Source of the DNA: Neodontobutis hainanensis
Taxonomy: Eukaryota; Chordata; Actinopteri; Gobiiformes; Odontobutidae
Length of the DNA stretch: 64,000 nt
Assembly (NCBI GenBank): GCA_024349245.1
Contig: JALDNG010000005.1
Location: 17,140,001-17,204,000 of the forward strand
Direction of reading: 5' to 3'
A program made the position numbers and the translations under genes. Each line of letters opens with the position of its first letter. Positions within the stretch are counted from its first letter, which is position 1. Positions 1-11,450 of the stretch are shown here, piece by piece. The notes beneath the pieces were generated by a model, which made no database searches, was not told the origin of the DNA, and was given only the letters and a program-made list of their open reading frames with translations.

Positions 1-1790
1 AATGTCTCAGTTTTACCACCGCTGGGAAAATCTGACTATAACATGTTGCACTTACAGCCTATTTACAAACCATGTGTACTGACCCAGCCTGTAACTACAC
101 AGTCATTCAGGAAGTGACCCCAGAGGCCAGTGTATTTCTGAGGGCCTACTTTGACTTTACAGACTGGAATATACTGTTGGAGCAACAGGATAAAAGAAAC
201 AGTGGCACTGACATTGACATGATGGCTGGTTGCCATCAACTTCTGCAGGGATACTGTTTTACCTCCTTTCATTGCTATTCTAACAACAAACCTTGAATTA
301 CATCTGACATTAAATACCTTCTCAATAAAAAGGAGGCATTCAAAGCTGATGACAGGTCCACACAAAAAGAAGTATAACAGGAGTTAAAAAAGGAGTATTA
401 AAACGGCTACTTTTAACTATAAAAGAAAGCTGGAAGCAAGGATGCAACACAACAAGATTAAGGAGGTGTGGAGGGGGATGTAAACCATCACTGGCTACAA
501 AGTGAAGAGAAGCCAGAAGCCTACAGGCAACCAGGACCGGGCCAATGAATTCAACCTGTTTTACAAACAGGTTTGATGTGTCATCAATATCAACAACAAC
601 ATCATCATCAACCTCACCCCCCTGCAACAACCCCTGCTGCACCTGCTTCACCTTTGCTTGATTCCCACTCCAACATTAGTGCTGCAGCCCCCTCTATTTC
701 CACAATTCCTCTGTTTCATACTGTGGATAATGTGAGAGCGGAGCTTGGTAGGCTGCGTCCTTGCAATGCGGGCCCTGATGGTGTGTGTTCCCGTCTACTG
801 AAAGAATGTGCAATCCAGCTGGTGTCACCACTCCAGACATTATTCAACCTAAGTCTTCAGTCTGGGAAAGTGCTGGTCTTGTGGAAAACATTATGTTTTG
901 TGCTGCTGCCCAAGGTAGGGCATGCGACTGAAGTAAATCAATACAGACCTGTTGCTCTTACTTCACACATCATGAAGACCCTGGAGCGGCGATTCTACTT
1001 CTCCTGAGAAAACAGGTCCAGCACCATTAGATCCACTCCAGTTCGCAGGAAAAATCTGGAGTGGACAACGCAGTCCTGTACAAGCTGCACAGGACACAAT
1101 ATTTTCTGGATGAGCCTGGCGGATATGCGAGTGTTGTTCTTGGATTTTTTTTTTTTAGTGCTTTTGATACCATTCTAACCCTGCATCCTCAAAGATAAGA
1201 TGGAGGGTATGGGTGTGGTTTCCATCTTTGTATCCTGGATCCACAGTTATCTGATGGTGAGCAGTGTTGGGGCCCCACAAGGAACTGTTCCGGGCCCTTT
1301 TCTCTTCACTCTGTACACGACAGAATTTAAATATTAGTCAGGAAATGTGCCACGTTCAGTACTCGGATGATACAGCAATTGTGGTGTACCTGTACAAAAA
1401 GGCTCAAATGTTGCCTTCTTTTGCCAGTATTTTCAGCACTATGTTAAAGATATTCAATCAGTTTTTTGTTGCTGCTGTTCTTTTTTCTGCTGCGGTGTGC
1501 TGGGGCAATAACATCACTGCTATGGACTGTAATAGGTTGGACAAGTTGGTGAGGAGAGCAAGTCCAGTGGTTGGGGGGACACTAGACTCTGTAAGGGCTG
1601 TGGTGGAGAGGTGCATGAGGACCAGGTTGCAGGCCATCCTCAGTAACACCAAACACCCTCTAGTCTCTCAGTGTGCTGTAGGACAGAGTGGTATAGGAGG
1701 TACTTTATCCCTGCAGCAGTTAGATTTTAAAATGCCCACTATTGCTAAATTCTGGATTTTACATCTGGTAATTTACAGCTTATTTTAATG
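1..1790 (+). mobile_element. Rex1/CR1-like LINE pol, broken
   Basis: Decayed non-LTR retrotransposon that enters the window already inside its coding region. Reading across frames from base 1 gives the endonuclease-RT linker (phrases like LGKSDYNMLHLQPIYKP and EVWRGM.TITGYK near 465-500). The RT fingers follow at 740-1000 (NAGPDGVCSRLLKEC, then NQYRPVALTSHIMKTLER). A palm relic with S-AFDTI lies near 1155, a GAPQGT..GPFLFTLYT block near 1270-1320, and a YSDDTAIV version of the catalytic FADD box near 1360-1385. The C-terminal phrase GNNITAMDCNRLDKLVRRAS appears near 1510-1565. Frameshifts and stops separate these blocks, so it cannot make a working enzyme. Block order and wording fit the Rex1/Babar part of the CR1/L2 group in fish; the exact clade is inferred. 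The longest open pieces are 573-1007 and 1264-1788. Confidence 0.8.
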
Positions 1791-1791
1791 A

Positions 1792-1795
<4 letters not shown>

Positions 1796-1869
<74 letters not shown>
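1796..1869. repeat. (TG)n microsatellite
   Basis: About 37 uninterrupted TG units followed by a short AG run, lying directly after the Rex1-like LINE. An open frame of alternating Cys-Val crosses it and is not a gene. Such tracts are common in fish and often length-polymorphic. Confidence 0.97.
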
Positions 1870-1877
<8 letters not shown>

Positions 1878-1964
1878 CTCATAAGTTTACAGAATTTGTG
1901 ATTTTTTTGGGATATTTTTTAGACAATATTGTCAAACAATTGTGTTTACTATTTTTAAATCAAA

Positions 1965-2760
1965 ATGACAACAGAAACTACCCAAACGACCCTGATAAAA
2001 AGTGTACATACCCCAGTTCTTAATACTGTACCATGTATCCATGTATTGCCACCTTTAACATCAATGACAGCTTGAAGTTTTTTTGTGGTAGTGGATGGGG
2101 ATGTGGATGAGGCTCTTTATTTTCTCGGATGGTAAAGCTGCCCATTCTTTTTGGCAGTTCCTGTAAATTCTTGGGCTGTCTTGCATGAACTGCACGTTTG
2201 AGATCCCCAGAGTGGCTCAATGATATTGAGGTCAGGAGACTGAGGCCAGTCCAGAACCTTCACTTTATGATGTAGCCAATGACAGATCGATTTGGCCTTG
2301 TGCTTTGGATCGTTGTCATGTTGGAACGTCCAAGTACGTCCCATGTGCAGCTTCCGGGCTGATGAGTGCAAATTTTCCTCCATTTTTTTCTGATAACATG
2401 CTGCAGTCATATTTTCTTGTGTCTTTGTAGCTCACACATCCCCAAAGCATCAGAGATCCACCTCCATGTTTCACAGTCAGAATGGTGTACCTTTTGTCAT
2501 AGAAAGAAAGCCTTGTTGACTCCTCTCCAAATGTAATGTTTATAGTTGTGGCCAAAAACTTAAATTTTGGTCTTATCAATCCAAATGACTTTGTTCCAGA
2601 AGTTTTGAGGTTTGTTTCTGTGCTGTTTGGTGTATTGTAAGCTAGATGCTTTGTGGCATTTGTGTAGTAAGTATAAGTTGTGCAGCAAATTTTTTGTGCT
2701 GATTTAAGCAAGACCAATAGAACCCTTAGAGCAAAGCATGTCACTGCAGTTTTACTCAAT
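1965..2760 (-). mobile_element. Tc1-like transposase relic
   Basis: Minus-strand remains of a Tc1/mariner cut-and-paste transposase. Frames read KHGGGSLMLWGCVSY, then WTFQHDNDPKHKAKSICHWL and VLDWPQSPDLNIIEPLWG. These carry the second Asp (HDNDPKH) and the final acidic residue (NIIEPLW) of the DDE catalytic triad. The N-terminal paired-like DNA-binding domain is missing or unrecognisable upstream of about 2760. Two frames (2316-2759 and 2117-2410) are needed, so there is at least one frameshift. The left flank near 2000-2030 (TGTACATACCCC..GTTCTTAATACTG) resembles Tc1 terminal-repeat sequence. I could not find the matching right terminal repeat, so the element looks truncated. Confidence 0.85.
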
Positions 2761-2770
2761 ATAGCTATTT

Positions 2771-5170
2771 CAACTCATGATTGGTAGACATGCAAATATA
2801 TTTTACAGATATAATTCTGTGAAACAGGAACCAGACAGTAGGGTTTAAACTTGGTTAAGACTTGGTTTGTTTTATAACTTGTAATATTTAAAAATCTACC
2901 TACCTTTTTATTTGTATAAATGACACTAAGAAGTCGCCTACTTTACTTTCTTTAATGAATATAAAAGTTACTTTTACAGTTGTTATAAGAATTTCTTAGT
3001 TCAGATTAATGAGAAAGACAATGGAGACAGCGTACAATTTAGAATGAATGATCTGGTTTAATTCTTGTAAGAATGAAGCAAATCATACACATGTAACAAT
3101 GGTACAGGATAAATTTGAAAAGTAATCAATACATGAGATTTTATATTATGCTGTAAAGGTGGTAGGAACCGTATCGTTCACACACTCCCCATGGCAAGTT
3201 CCCAGGTGCAGGATTTAGTCTGTGGTAAGTATTGTCTACATCTAGTTATGTCTATGTCTATGTTTGGATTAGTATGAAGGACATGCCATGAGCAGGACTG
3301 ACATGACCTAAACAGAGCTAGGAGCAACCAGTAATTATTAACTATGGGAAATTTATCTTTTCCATAACGACAGTCAAACTTTAATCCATTGTAGCTTAGC
3401 TGTTCTTGCTCTATGATGTCATCACACCAGGCCAGTAGAAAAAAAACTCTTGTCATTTTTACAAAAAAGTTAAATCCTGTTGATATTTGATAAAAAAAGA
3501 AAACAAATCATATTTTCTGGAGACACAGGAACATTTAGCATTTAATCTTAGTAGGTACATTTTATGTGAAAAAATATAGAAAAGCAGAGCAGTTTTTACT
3601 CAAAGCTTTTCTGAATAAATAGTGCTGCTTTAAAGTTGTTCAAGGAAAAATTATGGAAATGGATTTGTAAGTGCATCCCACTCTTGTTCAAATATTACTG
3701 AAGCTAAAATATGGTTTGACAAAATTAAGCCAGTTGACCAAATATTAAAAATCTACTGGAGTAAAAAGAATCTCTGTTGTGAAGACGTGCAGTAAAGCCG
3801 TGTATAGAGACAGTGTGCATTTAGAATTCCACAAACCCCGAGGAAAAAAGACAGCTTGACATTGAGTTGGAATGGGCCGATGTTTATTAATATATATTTT
3901 TTTTTTTTTTGACAAAGTTGGCGAACCTCCACAGTAGCATGTGCTGTTGGTAAGCCAACCTGCTTACAATTCATATGAAATTTTATCAACCACCTGGACA
4001 ACCAAATGACAAGTAAGCGTCCAAATGCTTATACAAGACTGAGGTCAGCCCTGATTCACACTTAAACCTAATCAACAATGTTATTTTGTCATATTAAACT
4101 TTTTATGTACTATAGACTTGGACTGTGGCTGCTGCCCACAGGATTCAGACACCCAATCTCCCGCACCCAAACCAGTTGCACTTACCTATCCACCATATTT
4201 TTTTTCCTATTGTTTCTTCTTGTGTGCTGAGCTCTCTAAAGCTGGCTGGTCTTACCTCTAACACCTGAAATCATGTATCCTACCTTGAACACCAGAAACA
4301 CCAAAATCGATAGCTATTCAATTATGTAATATGTTTTATATATATATATATCATATTGACATATCTTGAAGACAGACAGTTTTTATTTTGGTACTGTCAG
4401 TAGTCGAGGGTCAAGAAATATAACACAAAGAAAAAGGGCACCAAAACAAAGCATAAATAAATCATTTTAGATTGACCTTTAGTTATATTGTTTTAGCTTT
4501 ATTGCACATAGCAACAGAATAGAGTTTAGTATGAAGTGCAGAAAGATTATTTGAATGTACCTGATGTAGAGTTATAGATTAATTATGGTTACAGTAATGC
4601 CTGAATTACATCTTTACATTAAAGATGTGTTAAATTCAGTATTTTAAGTTTAAAAGTGATTGGAAGTGCATGTGTTGTATGTAGTTTAGTCCTGAGAGTG
4701 TGGACATTAAGTAGCGAGATCCATCAACCACATTTTTTAAAACATTTTTGTTCAGCACCATTTAAAGGTGTGTATAGTTTAGTGTTTTCAGTCCTTTTCA
4801 ATAGCCTCAAAACAACACCAACTATGTTGGGAAGAAAAGACACTTAGGGCCAAATTTACCAAATGGTAGTGGGTACACTTAGTGCAAAAAAATTGTGCAA
4901 CATGATTCATTATTTGTGAGCACCTGAAGACAGTGTCTCAAAGCTACAAAATTGGGCGTTTTCTGCAGAGATTACATTTAGCATGTTTGAGTGGTACATG
5001 CAAACAATTTACAGAGGAAAGACTCTTTTTGTTTTTATTCAAAAATGAGGCAAAGGAAATATGTAATCAGTATTTTTTTCTTTGACAATACAACAATACA
5101 ACAAAAGCCGCTCTTTGGAGCTCACAACTTGTCATAATATCCTGGATTGTCATCTTCATTTTTGCATATC
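2771..5170. other. no gene found
   Basis: AT-rich sequence with only short, unsupported open frames. It holds a T-run near 3895-3911, a short TATATA run near 4338-4351 and no recognisable protein phrase, terminal repeat or RNA gene. Confidence 0.5.
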
Positions 5171-5178
5171 GTTTGTGT

Positions 5179-5912
5179 TAGGGATGCACTGATAGGGAAA
5201 TTTTAGGCCCATTTATTAATTATGCCATCTGCAGATAGAAGGAATATACAATAATGGACCAAATGCAATAAATGAGTAGACATAAAGTGAGATTCTCATT
5301 TTTAGTCTAGCTAATTGACTCAATGACCCGTGAATAATTTAGATTTTAAACAAGCATATAGCACTGCTTTAGATCAGTGCAACAGGAGCCTGATTAAATA
5401 ACTTTTGCGAGGGCGCTAATGTTTTGTGAAAGCTTTACCATCTCTCCTCTGTCTCTGTTTGTATCCACCACTCTTCCCACTGTGAAGAAACTAAAGACAA
5501 GACCTAGCGTTTTTTTTGCAGAGTTGTAGCATTGGCTACATCTTTTGCCAACATACAGTATCTCCACTTTCTCTGGAGAATAACCACTAAAGTTTCACTC
5601 GGTTGGCATCTCTCGCTCCTGCAGCAGCAGCTCTCAGTGGAGTGAGCTGATCAGCAGGAGGCGGAGTCTGACCACTTTACAGAGCAGCCAGTACAAAACA
5701 GACATGGCAACCGTCACATGCACAAGCTGTTGCCATAGCGACAGTTAAAGAAGCCGCCGCAAAAGCAGAAAGGCCGGAGAGAATGACAAATATACCCAGC
5801 ACATATACTTCATGTGACAACAGAATAATATTAGTACGTAGTGCTTTAGCCAATGTCAGTCAAACTCTTCAATATTGGCCAATATCGATGTTTATGTATC
5901 GGTGCATCCCTA
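5179..5912. mobile_element. hAT-type non-autonomous element
   Basis: A 734-bp element with inverted ends: TAGGGATGCACTGATA on the left and TATCGGTGCATCCCTA on the right, matching at 15 of 16 positions. It is flanked by a perfect 8-bp direct repeat GTTTGTGT at 5171-5178 and 5913-5920. Short inverted ends with an 8-bp target duplication are the hallmark of hAT-superfamily transposons. The interior encodes no transposase, so it would have needed an enzyme supplied elsewhere. The intact duplication and clean ends suggest an insertion that has not been rearranged since. Confidence 0.92.
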
Positions 5913-5920
5913 GTTTGTGT

Positions 5921-7079
5921 TCATAGGTTTTATGTCTGTATTGTAAAGCAATATATAAAGCTGATGTAGTACTTATTATTATTTACCTGACCAAATTTTT
6001 TCCTTGGGTCTGGCTCTTATTCCAGTTAACTAAAACTCTGAAATAAGATTTACTTCGAACTGTCCTGTAGATTACATTTTGAACATTCTTGTGTGAAAGG
6101 TCAGCGCCATTTTGTTTAACTGTGTACTCTCGGATTGTAAACAGTGCACCCTAAATTGGTGTTGTTTTGCACAAAATCGTGAGACTCTTCTGAAAAGACA
6201 GTTTGAAGCAGTGCAGCATTTCTACTTTAGATAATACATCAGCTCAGAATCTCATTTCACTCGATTTACATAATCGTTAACCATCCCTTTAAAGATAAAT
6301 TTGTAACTAATCATTGTTCAGTTTTAACTCGGAAGTTTTGAAGTGCAGCCTGACAGTAGTGTGCACTTTGCTTTTACCCGGACCCCCAATATAATAATGT
6401 TGACATTTGCCAGCCTCAGATCAGTGCCTCCATTTCCATATCTGAGAGGTCATGACAATTTAATCCCATCAAACGGAATAGGACAGTATTGCAGCGTCAA
6501 TCACCACAGCCATGTCTAGTCCAGTCACTGCAATGTTATTTTGTGCTCACTATATTTAAAAGAACCCAACAACCAACTGTTTTTCCTTCTTTTTTGAACG
6601 CTATCTTCAAAATAAAGTGCTTGAGGCTAATAATTAAGGAATAGTCCAAATCTTGTTGACTACAGTTCAGTGGGTGTTTCTGTCCACAAGGCAGAATTTT
6701 TAAGGTCAGAGATATCAGAAAAACACCGCTTTCTTCTGGCATTGTACGTCTTTTATTACTCCCTGGAAATCTTGGCAGAGAAACAGTCCAACAAGGATTT
6801 ACCGCCCACACGTTTTACAATAAACAATAACTTTAATACTTAACGTCATGTGTATATATCAGTCACTGTCATGTCGACACCAGGGGCAGGATGGCAGGAA
6901 GGAGGGTGTTCCTGTAAGAAAATGTCTGAATGTAAATATAGAATAGTAGCAATCACTTTCACTGTTGCTTTGAGCAATAGGTCTGAGAGAGTGCCACATG
7001 AAGGGAGTCTGAAAAAGTGGGAGATTTATTTATTTTCAGTTCCTCAAGACATAAGTAAACAAGATTTGTACGTCAGATC
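5921..7079. other. no gene found
   Basis: Unique-looking AT-rich sequence. The two frames of about 90-105 residues that touch it (6536-6811 minus, 6850-7170 plus) have no recognisable domain, and the second runs into LINE relic sequence. Treated as non-coding. Confidence 0.45.
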
Positions 7080-7560
7080 TAGCAGCGTACAGTGGGGCAA
7101 TGTGGAAGAGTTGTTCAGACCTACAGCTTCTGGGAAGAAGCTCTGTTGTTCTGGCAGTGTAGCCCTCTAACTAGGAAGAGGGTGTGAACAGTTTGTGGGC
7201 TGGGTGGTATGGATCCTTTATGATGGAGTTTGCTCTTCTCCTACATCAGCTGATCTCTGTGAAGGTTCTCAGTCATCCCCGTCAGCTTGAAGAAAAGGTT
7301 AAACCAAAGGCATCTGGGCTAGGTTTTCAATGTGAAGACGTTTTGTCTCTTATACCAGAGACCTTTTTAATTATGCTAAGAGAACTGAGCTTTTATCTCT
7401 AGAGGGGGGGTTTGACCTGAAACTAGGCATGGTAAAATCAGAGTTACTGGTGTATGTAATTGTAAGTATGTAAATGTTCTCCAGAGCCCTTCTCTCAGCA
7501 GTAGAGCAGTTCTCACACCACACAGTGATGCTGGCTGACAGTATGCTCTCCACCACATAC
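7080..7560 (-). mobile_element. CR1/Rex1-like LINE C-terminal scrap
   Basis: On the minus strand 7468-7556 reads MVESILSASITVWCENCSTA followed by ERRALENI. This is the characteristic post-RT region of fish Rex1/CR1-type LINEs (usually a phrase like ESVL..ITVW.GN...DR..L). The block at 7100-7140, which reads as FRPTASGKKL in plus sense, looks like the antisense of a later part of the same ORF. The two are separated by sequence of Penelope type at 7184-7440, suggesting a nested insertion or composite. Heavily decayed. Confidence 0.5.
7184..7440. mobile_element. Penelope-like flank relic
   Basis: This block shares recognisable text with 26400-26545. Both have GAAGA(C/T)GTTTTGTCTCT, then GAGCTT.TATCTCTAGAG, then GTTTGACCTGAAACTA. 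It begins with a GGTTCTCAGTCATCC motif (7264-7278), whose reverse complement lies close to the Penelope-type coding scrap at 26738-26923. I read it as a non-coding end of the same retroelement family. No coding domain remains here. Confidence 0.45.
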
Positions 7561-7659
7561 CAGTAATTACAGTATCTATAGGAGAGAGGACATGTGCTTA
7601 CTTAAAAACAAGTAGGCGGACGCTGAGCCTCGCTGGCAAAGGGGACTGTGTGGCAGCTG

Positions 7660-7900
7660 GAATGAGCAGGACAAATGGACTGCAGCCCGGGTGGTTGTGG
7701 AGGAAAAAAGGAGTTTGGTGAACTTAACGAATTGCAAACCTCAACTATTCTGACATCATCAGAAGGTGGCAGAAATACTTTGAGGATCTGCTTAAACCCA
7801 CTGACACACCATCCGTCGAGGGAGCAGAGACTGAGGACTCTGAGGTGGACTCGTCAATCATCCTTTTGTGATGCATGGGAAAGAGACTGGCAGGGTGGTG
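7660..7900 (+). mobile_element. Rex3/RTE-like LINE linker scrap
   Basis: Plus-strand translation near 7765-7860 gives WQKYFEDLLKPTDTPSVEG followed by AETEDSEVDSS. This is the linker just before the reverse-transcriptase domain in fish Rex3/RTE-type LINEs (consensus style W..YFEDLLNP). No RT blocks follow, so the piece is a short truncated copy. Its orientation matches that of the larger relic at 9471-11450, and the two could be parts of one disrupted insertion. Confidence 0.6.
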
Positions 7901-9470
7901 GACAGGTCATGTACGACAGCTCTCCCACTAGAGAAGCAAGTTTGTGCCTTAATGCCAAGTTGCACTATATTGGATCATTTATGTCTAACTCACTCTAACT
8001 TTTAATGGGTCTTACACTATTAATTTTTTCTTGCATTTAAGGAAAAACATATTTTTGCTGGTCATGTATGCTTACTCAAAACAAAACAGACCAAATTAAA
8101 GCAAAGTGAAACATATAAATACTGGCAGCGCTGTTTAACAAGATAAACAAGACAATTGCAGTATTGTATTGTTCCGATGCTCAGAGTAACGGGGGATACA
8201 TTTAAGTAAATATTTATACAATTTTACTTTTTTGAATAGTAACTGTAACTGACACTAACTGTTACAACTTTCACTGTTCAAACTGACCTTCCTAATACGC
8301 TTCCTGACACTTAAAAATATTCAAATGTAACATACAGAGTAGTATATGGTTGTGGCATATTCTGATGTGAAAAATACATAAATTATGTTACGTTTAATAA
8401 AAGAATCAGCCTACAGAGCCCATCATACACTCCTCCTTCTGGCTTTGGCACAAATCCATGACATTCAGAATTCTTATTTTGCTGAATTAGTGCCCTGAAG
8501 AAGAGTGGATATGGGCTCACAAAAGTTTTGCTCCAAGGTGCTTTGCTGGTACATTATTTCACAGTCACCTAATAAAAAATACAGTCAGGGCAGAAGAAAT
8601 GGTTTGGAAATATCAAGCTAATTGTAAAGTTTTGTTTTAATAAGGATTATTGTAGCTGTGCATGAGCTACAAGTGCTGGTGACAAATGATATTCTATATT
8701 TGTTGTTTCATGAATTGCATTTTCCCTTCCTGGCTGTTATGTATGAGTTATAGATTTGTCTGTACAACTGCATTTAATAGCAATTTGTTTTTCAGCTTTA
8801 CATCTCTCTTTAGGGCTGTGTATCTTATTTAAAAAACAATACTTTTGCTCACATTTCATTTCTGGAGGGACACATTTACATATATCGCCATAATTCTATC
8901 TTTTACTGGATCAGCAAGTATATTAAGTGCGTTCACTGAAGGGCTCATTGGCCGTTTAATGATGCTGCCTGCATAAATTAAGGCCAACCCCAACATGATT
9001 ATTCGCCTTGGATTGCAACCAGACAATACTGAATGAAAAATTACTGAGGAGCTGTTGCATGTGCTTAAGAGTAGTCTATTGTGATGTTTTTGTACAGATG
9101 ACAAGTTTCTTCTTTCCTTCTCATTAGAGAACCTGGATTGCTACAACTCTATGAAGATAATTAGCTACAAGCCTCAGATCTCTGGTCCATGTACGAAATT
9201 TGTTAGTCCCTGTCATGGATGTATTATTAGACCGGGATCTGAATAAATCATCAATGTATCTGATTTTCAAGGGACTTAGGGCAAAGTTTTTGGTTTGCGG
9301 GTTTTTTTCTGTGATGTGCGGCCCATACAGCAGGCAAACAATGACACTCACACATGCTGTCTTGTAAACCAGTCATCACATTCCACGTGATATGGCCATT
9401 GAGTTGTGTTGTGCGTATTAATACTAAAATATTGATACCTCCAATACCAGATATGTAAAATTAATTCTCC
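7901..9470. other. no gene found
   Basis: AT-rich sequence with short open frames only. A minus-strand frame at 9124-9351 contains the residues RYIDDLF, which resemble an RT catalytic box, but no flanking RT motifs accompany it. Confidence 0.4.
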
Positions 9471-10476
9471 TCACGTGGGCCCACCACCTGCAGCAGGGGC
9501 TGGTACTATGTGGATTGGGTGACAGTCAAAGGCGGGAGCCTCGGCGACCCAATACCTGGAAACACAAAATCTGGTGCTAGGGACATGGAATGTCACCTCA
9601 CTGGGGGGGAAGGAGCCTGAGCTTGTGCGGGAGGTTGAGATATTGTCAGGCTCACCTCCACACACAGCTTGGGCTCTGCAACCCAACTCTTCAAGAAAGG
9701 TTGGACTCTCTACTACTCTGGAGTGGCCCGTGGTGAGAGGATGATGTGACCTTGCTCATAGCCCTCCACCTCAGGCTGTGTTGGATTTCACCCGATGAAC
9801 GAGAGGGTTGCTTCTCTGCACCTTTATGTTGGGGATAGGCCTCTCACTGTTGTTTGTACTTAAGGGCCAAATGGCAGTGTTGAGTACCCAGTCTTCTTGG
9901 AGTCTCTGGGATGGGTCCTGGAAAGTGTTCTGACCGGTCACTCGTTCTACAGGAGGACTTTCAACACCCACGTGGGCAGTGACAGTGACACCTGGAGGAG
10001 TGTGATTGAGAGGAAGGCCCTGTCCTGATCTGAACCCATGCAGTGTTCTGTTATTTGTCTTCTGTGCTAGTCACAATTTGAAACTGGATTTCAAATCGAT
10101 TTCGATTGGCAGGCCAAAACTTACGGTGAGGTTTTTGTTTGTAACATTTGGCAGAGTTCCCTGTCAGAGAAATCTTCAACTCTCATTTCCGGCAGAGCTT
10201 CAACCAGATCCCAAGGGAGGCTGAAGACACTGAGTCCAAGTGGACCATGCACTCCACCTCCATTGTCGATGCTGCCACTCAAAGCTGTGGCCGTAAAGCT
10301 GCATAAAGCTGGTCATAGAAATCTGCATTAGCTCAATATCCTCTCTAGGGTTTATGGGAGTTTGCTCAACCAGTCCACATTTGTTTTGTGGCTCTGGAGA
10401 TGGCATTTGACACTGTCCCTCACGGCATCCTGTAGGGGGTGCTCTGGGAGTATGGGGTCCGAGGCCCTCTGCTGTC
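9471..10476 (+). mobile_element. Rex3/RTE-like LINE, 5' half
   Basis: Front part of an RTE-clade LINE. At about 9580-9630 the plus strand reads LGTWNVTSLGGKEPELVREV, the start of the apurinic-type endonuclease domain. Later endonuclease phrases follow: SDLNPCSVLLFVFCASHNL near 10026-10085, and FNQIPREAEDTESKWTMHST near 10195-10255. Near 10350-10470 come the RT fingers and palm start, GLWEFAQPVHICFVALEMAF and then DTVPHGIL.GVLWEYGVRG. Many frameshifts and stops occur. The copy is interrupted at 10476 by a solo LTR and resumes at 10903. Confidence 0.82.
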
Positions 10477-10902
10477 TGTCAAGGCAACAGGCAAATGACT
10501 CACAATGCAGACCCTACAAGGAAGTTGTTGAACAGGGTTTATTCCGAGGCAGAGGTACAAAATTACAATCCAGAAGACAAAGTCGAAACAAAGCTGAGGT
10601 CAGAACACACTAGAAGACCGGTACAGTAAACATGAGGAAATGGCCAGAGAGCTCACACAAGGGCAGAGTCAATCTGGCCCAGGACAAAGGAAAAACACAC
10701 TGACTAAAAGGGGAAGACAACAAGGCACAAGTGGAACATATTAAGGGCGGAGCAGTTAATCACAGTTGAGGGTGAAACACAAGGGCAGGAAGTCAATTAA
10801 GAAACACAGACAGGGGTTAGAAACTTTGCAATAAAACACAGAAAACAAGATAAAATACATGGGCAGACCAAGTACAACAGACCAAGAGGGTGGGACATGA
10901 CA
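10477..10902 (-). mobile_element. solo LTR, gypsy-type, in LINE
   Basis: A 426-bp insert splits the LINE reverse-transcriptase region. It starts TGTCAAGG and ends ACATGACA, so it has the TG...CA termini of an LTR, and it is flanked by a perfect 5-bp duplication CTGTC (10472-10476 and 10903-10907). Read on the minus strand it begins TGTCATGTCCCACCC and carries AATAAACCCTG about 70 bases before its end, a plausible polyadenylation signal. This layout is typical of fish gypsy-type LTRs. No internal retroviral-like coding sequence or second LTR is present, so recombination between the LTRs probably removed the rest. Confidence 0.85.
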
Positions 10903-11450
10903 CTGTCTGGTCCCTGTACGACCAGAGCAAGAGCTTGGTTCGCATTGCCAGCAGTAAGTCAGGCTTATTCATGTTGGGCTGCCTTTTGTCTCTGGTTCTG
11001 TTCATAATTTTTATGGACAGGATTTCTAGGCGTAGCCAGGGGCCAGAGGGAGTCCAGTTTGGGGACCACAGGATCTCGTCTCTGCTTTTTGCAGATGATG
11101 CTGTCCTGTTGGCTTTATCATGCTAGGACCTTCAGTGGCTGGTATGAGAATCAGCACCTCCAAATCCAAGATTCTCAGCCCGGAAAAGGGTGGATTGTCT
11201 CCTTCAGTTAGGTGGAGAGCTCCTGCATTAAGTGGAATTCAAGTATCTTGGGTCTTTTTCACGAGTGAGGGAAGGATGGGATGGGAGGTTGACAGGCGAA
11301 TCAATGCAGCTTCCGCAGTGATGTCAATGTACTGGTCTGTTGTGGTTAAGAAGGAGCTGAGCTGTAAGGCAAAGTCCCCTGGAAGAGCTGGGAAAAAGGA
11401 AAGTCTCTGCTTAGACTGCTGCCCCCACAGGCTGGCTCCATATAGGTGAA
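10903..11450 (+). mobile_element. Rex3/RTE-like LINE, 3' half
   Basis: Continuation of the LINE begun at 9471. The first frame reads SLYDQSKSLVRIASSKS, then LFIIFMDRISRRSQGPEG and SSLLFADDAVLLA. The last contains the catalytic FADD Asp pair of the reverse transcriptase. A frameshift near 11120 is followed by AGMRISTSKSKILS, VFFTSEGRMG and VVVKKELSCKAKS, the thumb and connection region. The copy then jumps by deletion to C-terminal wording (CLDCCPHRLAPYR) and ends near 11445. It is not functional. Confidence 0.82.

Noticed and set aside
1796..2023. Cys-Val repeat open frame
   Set aside because: Translation of the (TG)n tract; no gene context.
9124..9351. RYIDDLF on the minus strand as a reverse-transcriptase catalytic box
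   Set aside because: No other RT motif lies around it in any frame; a four-residue match is weak. A protein search of this frame would decide.
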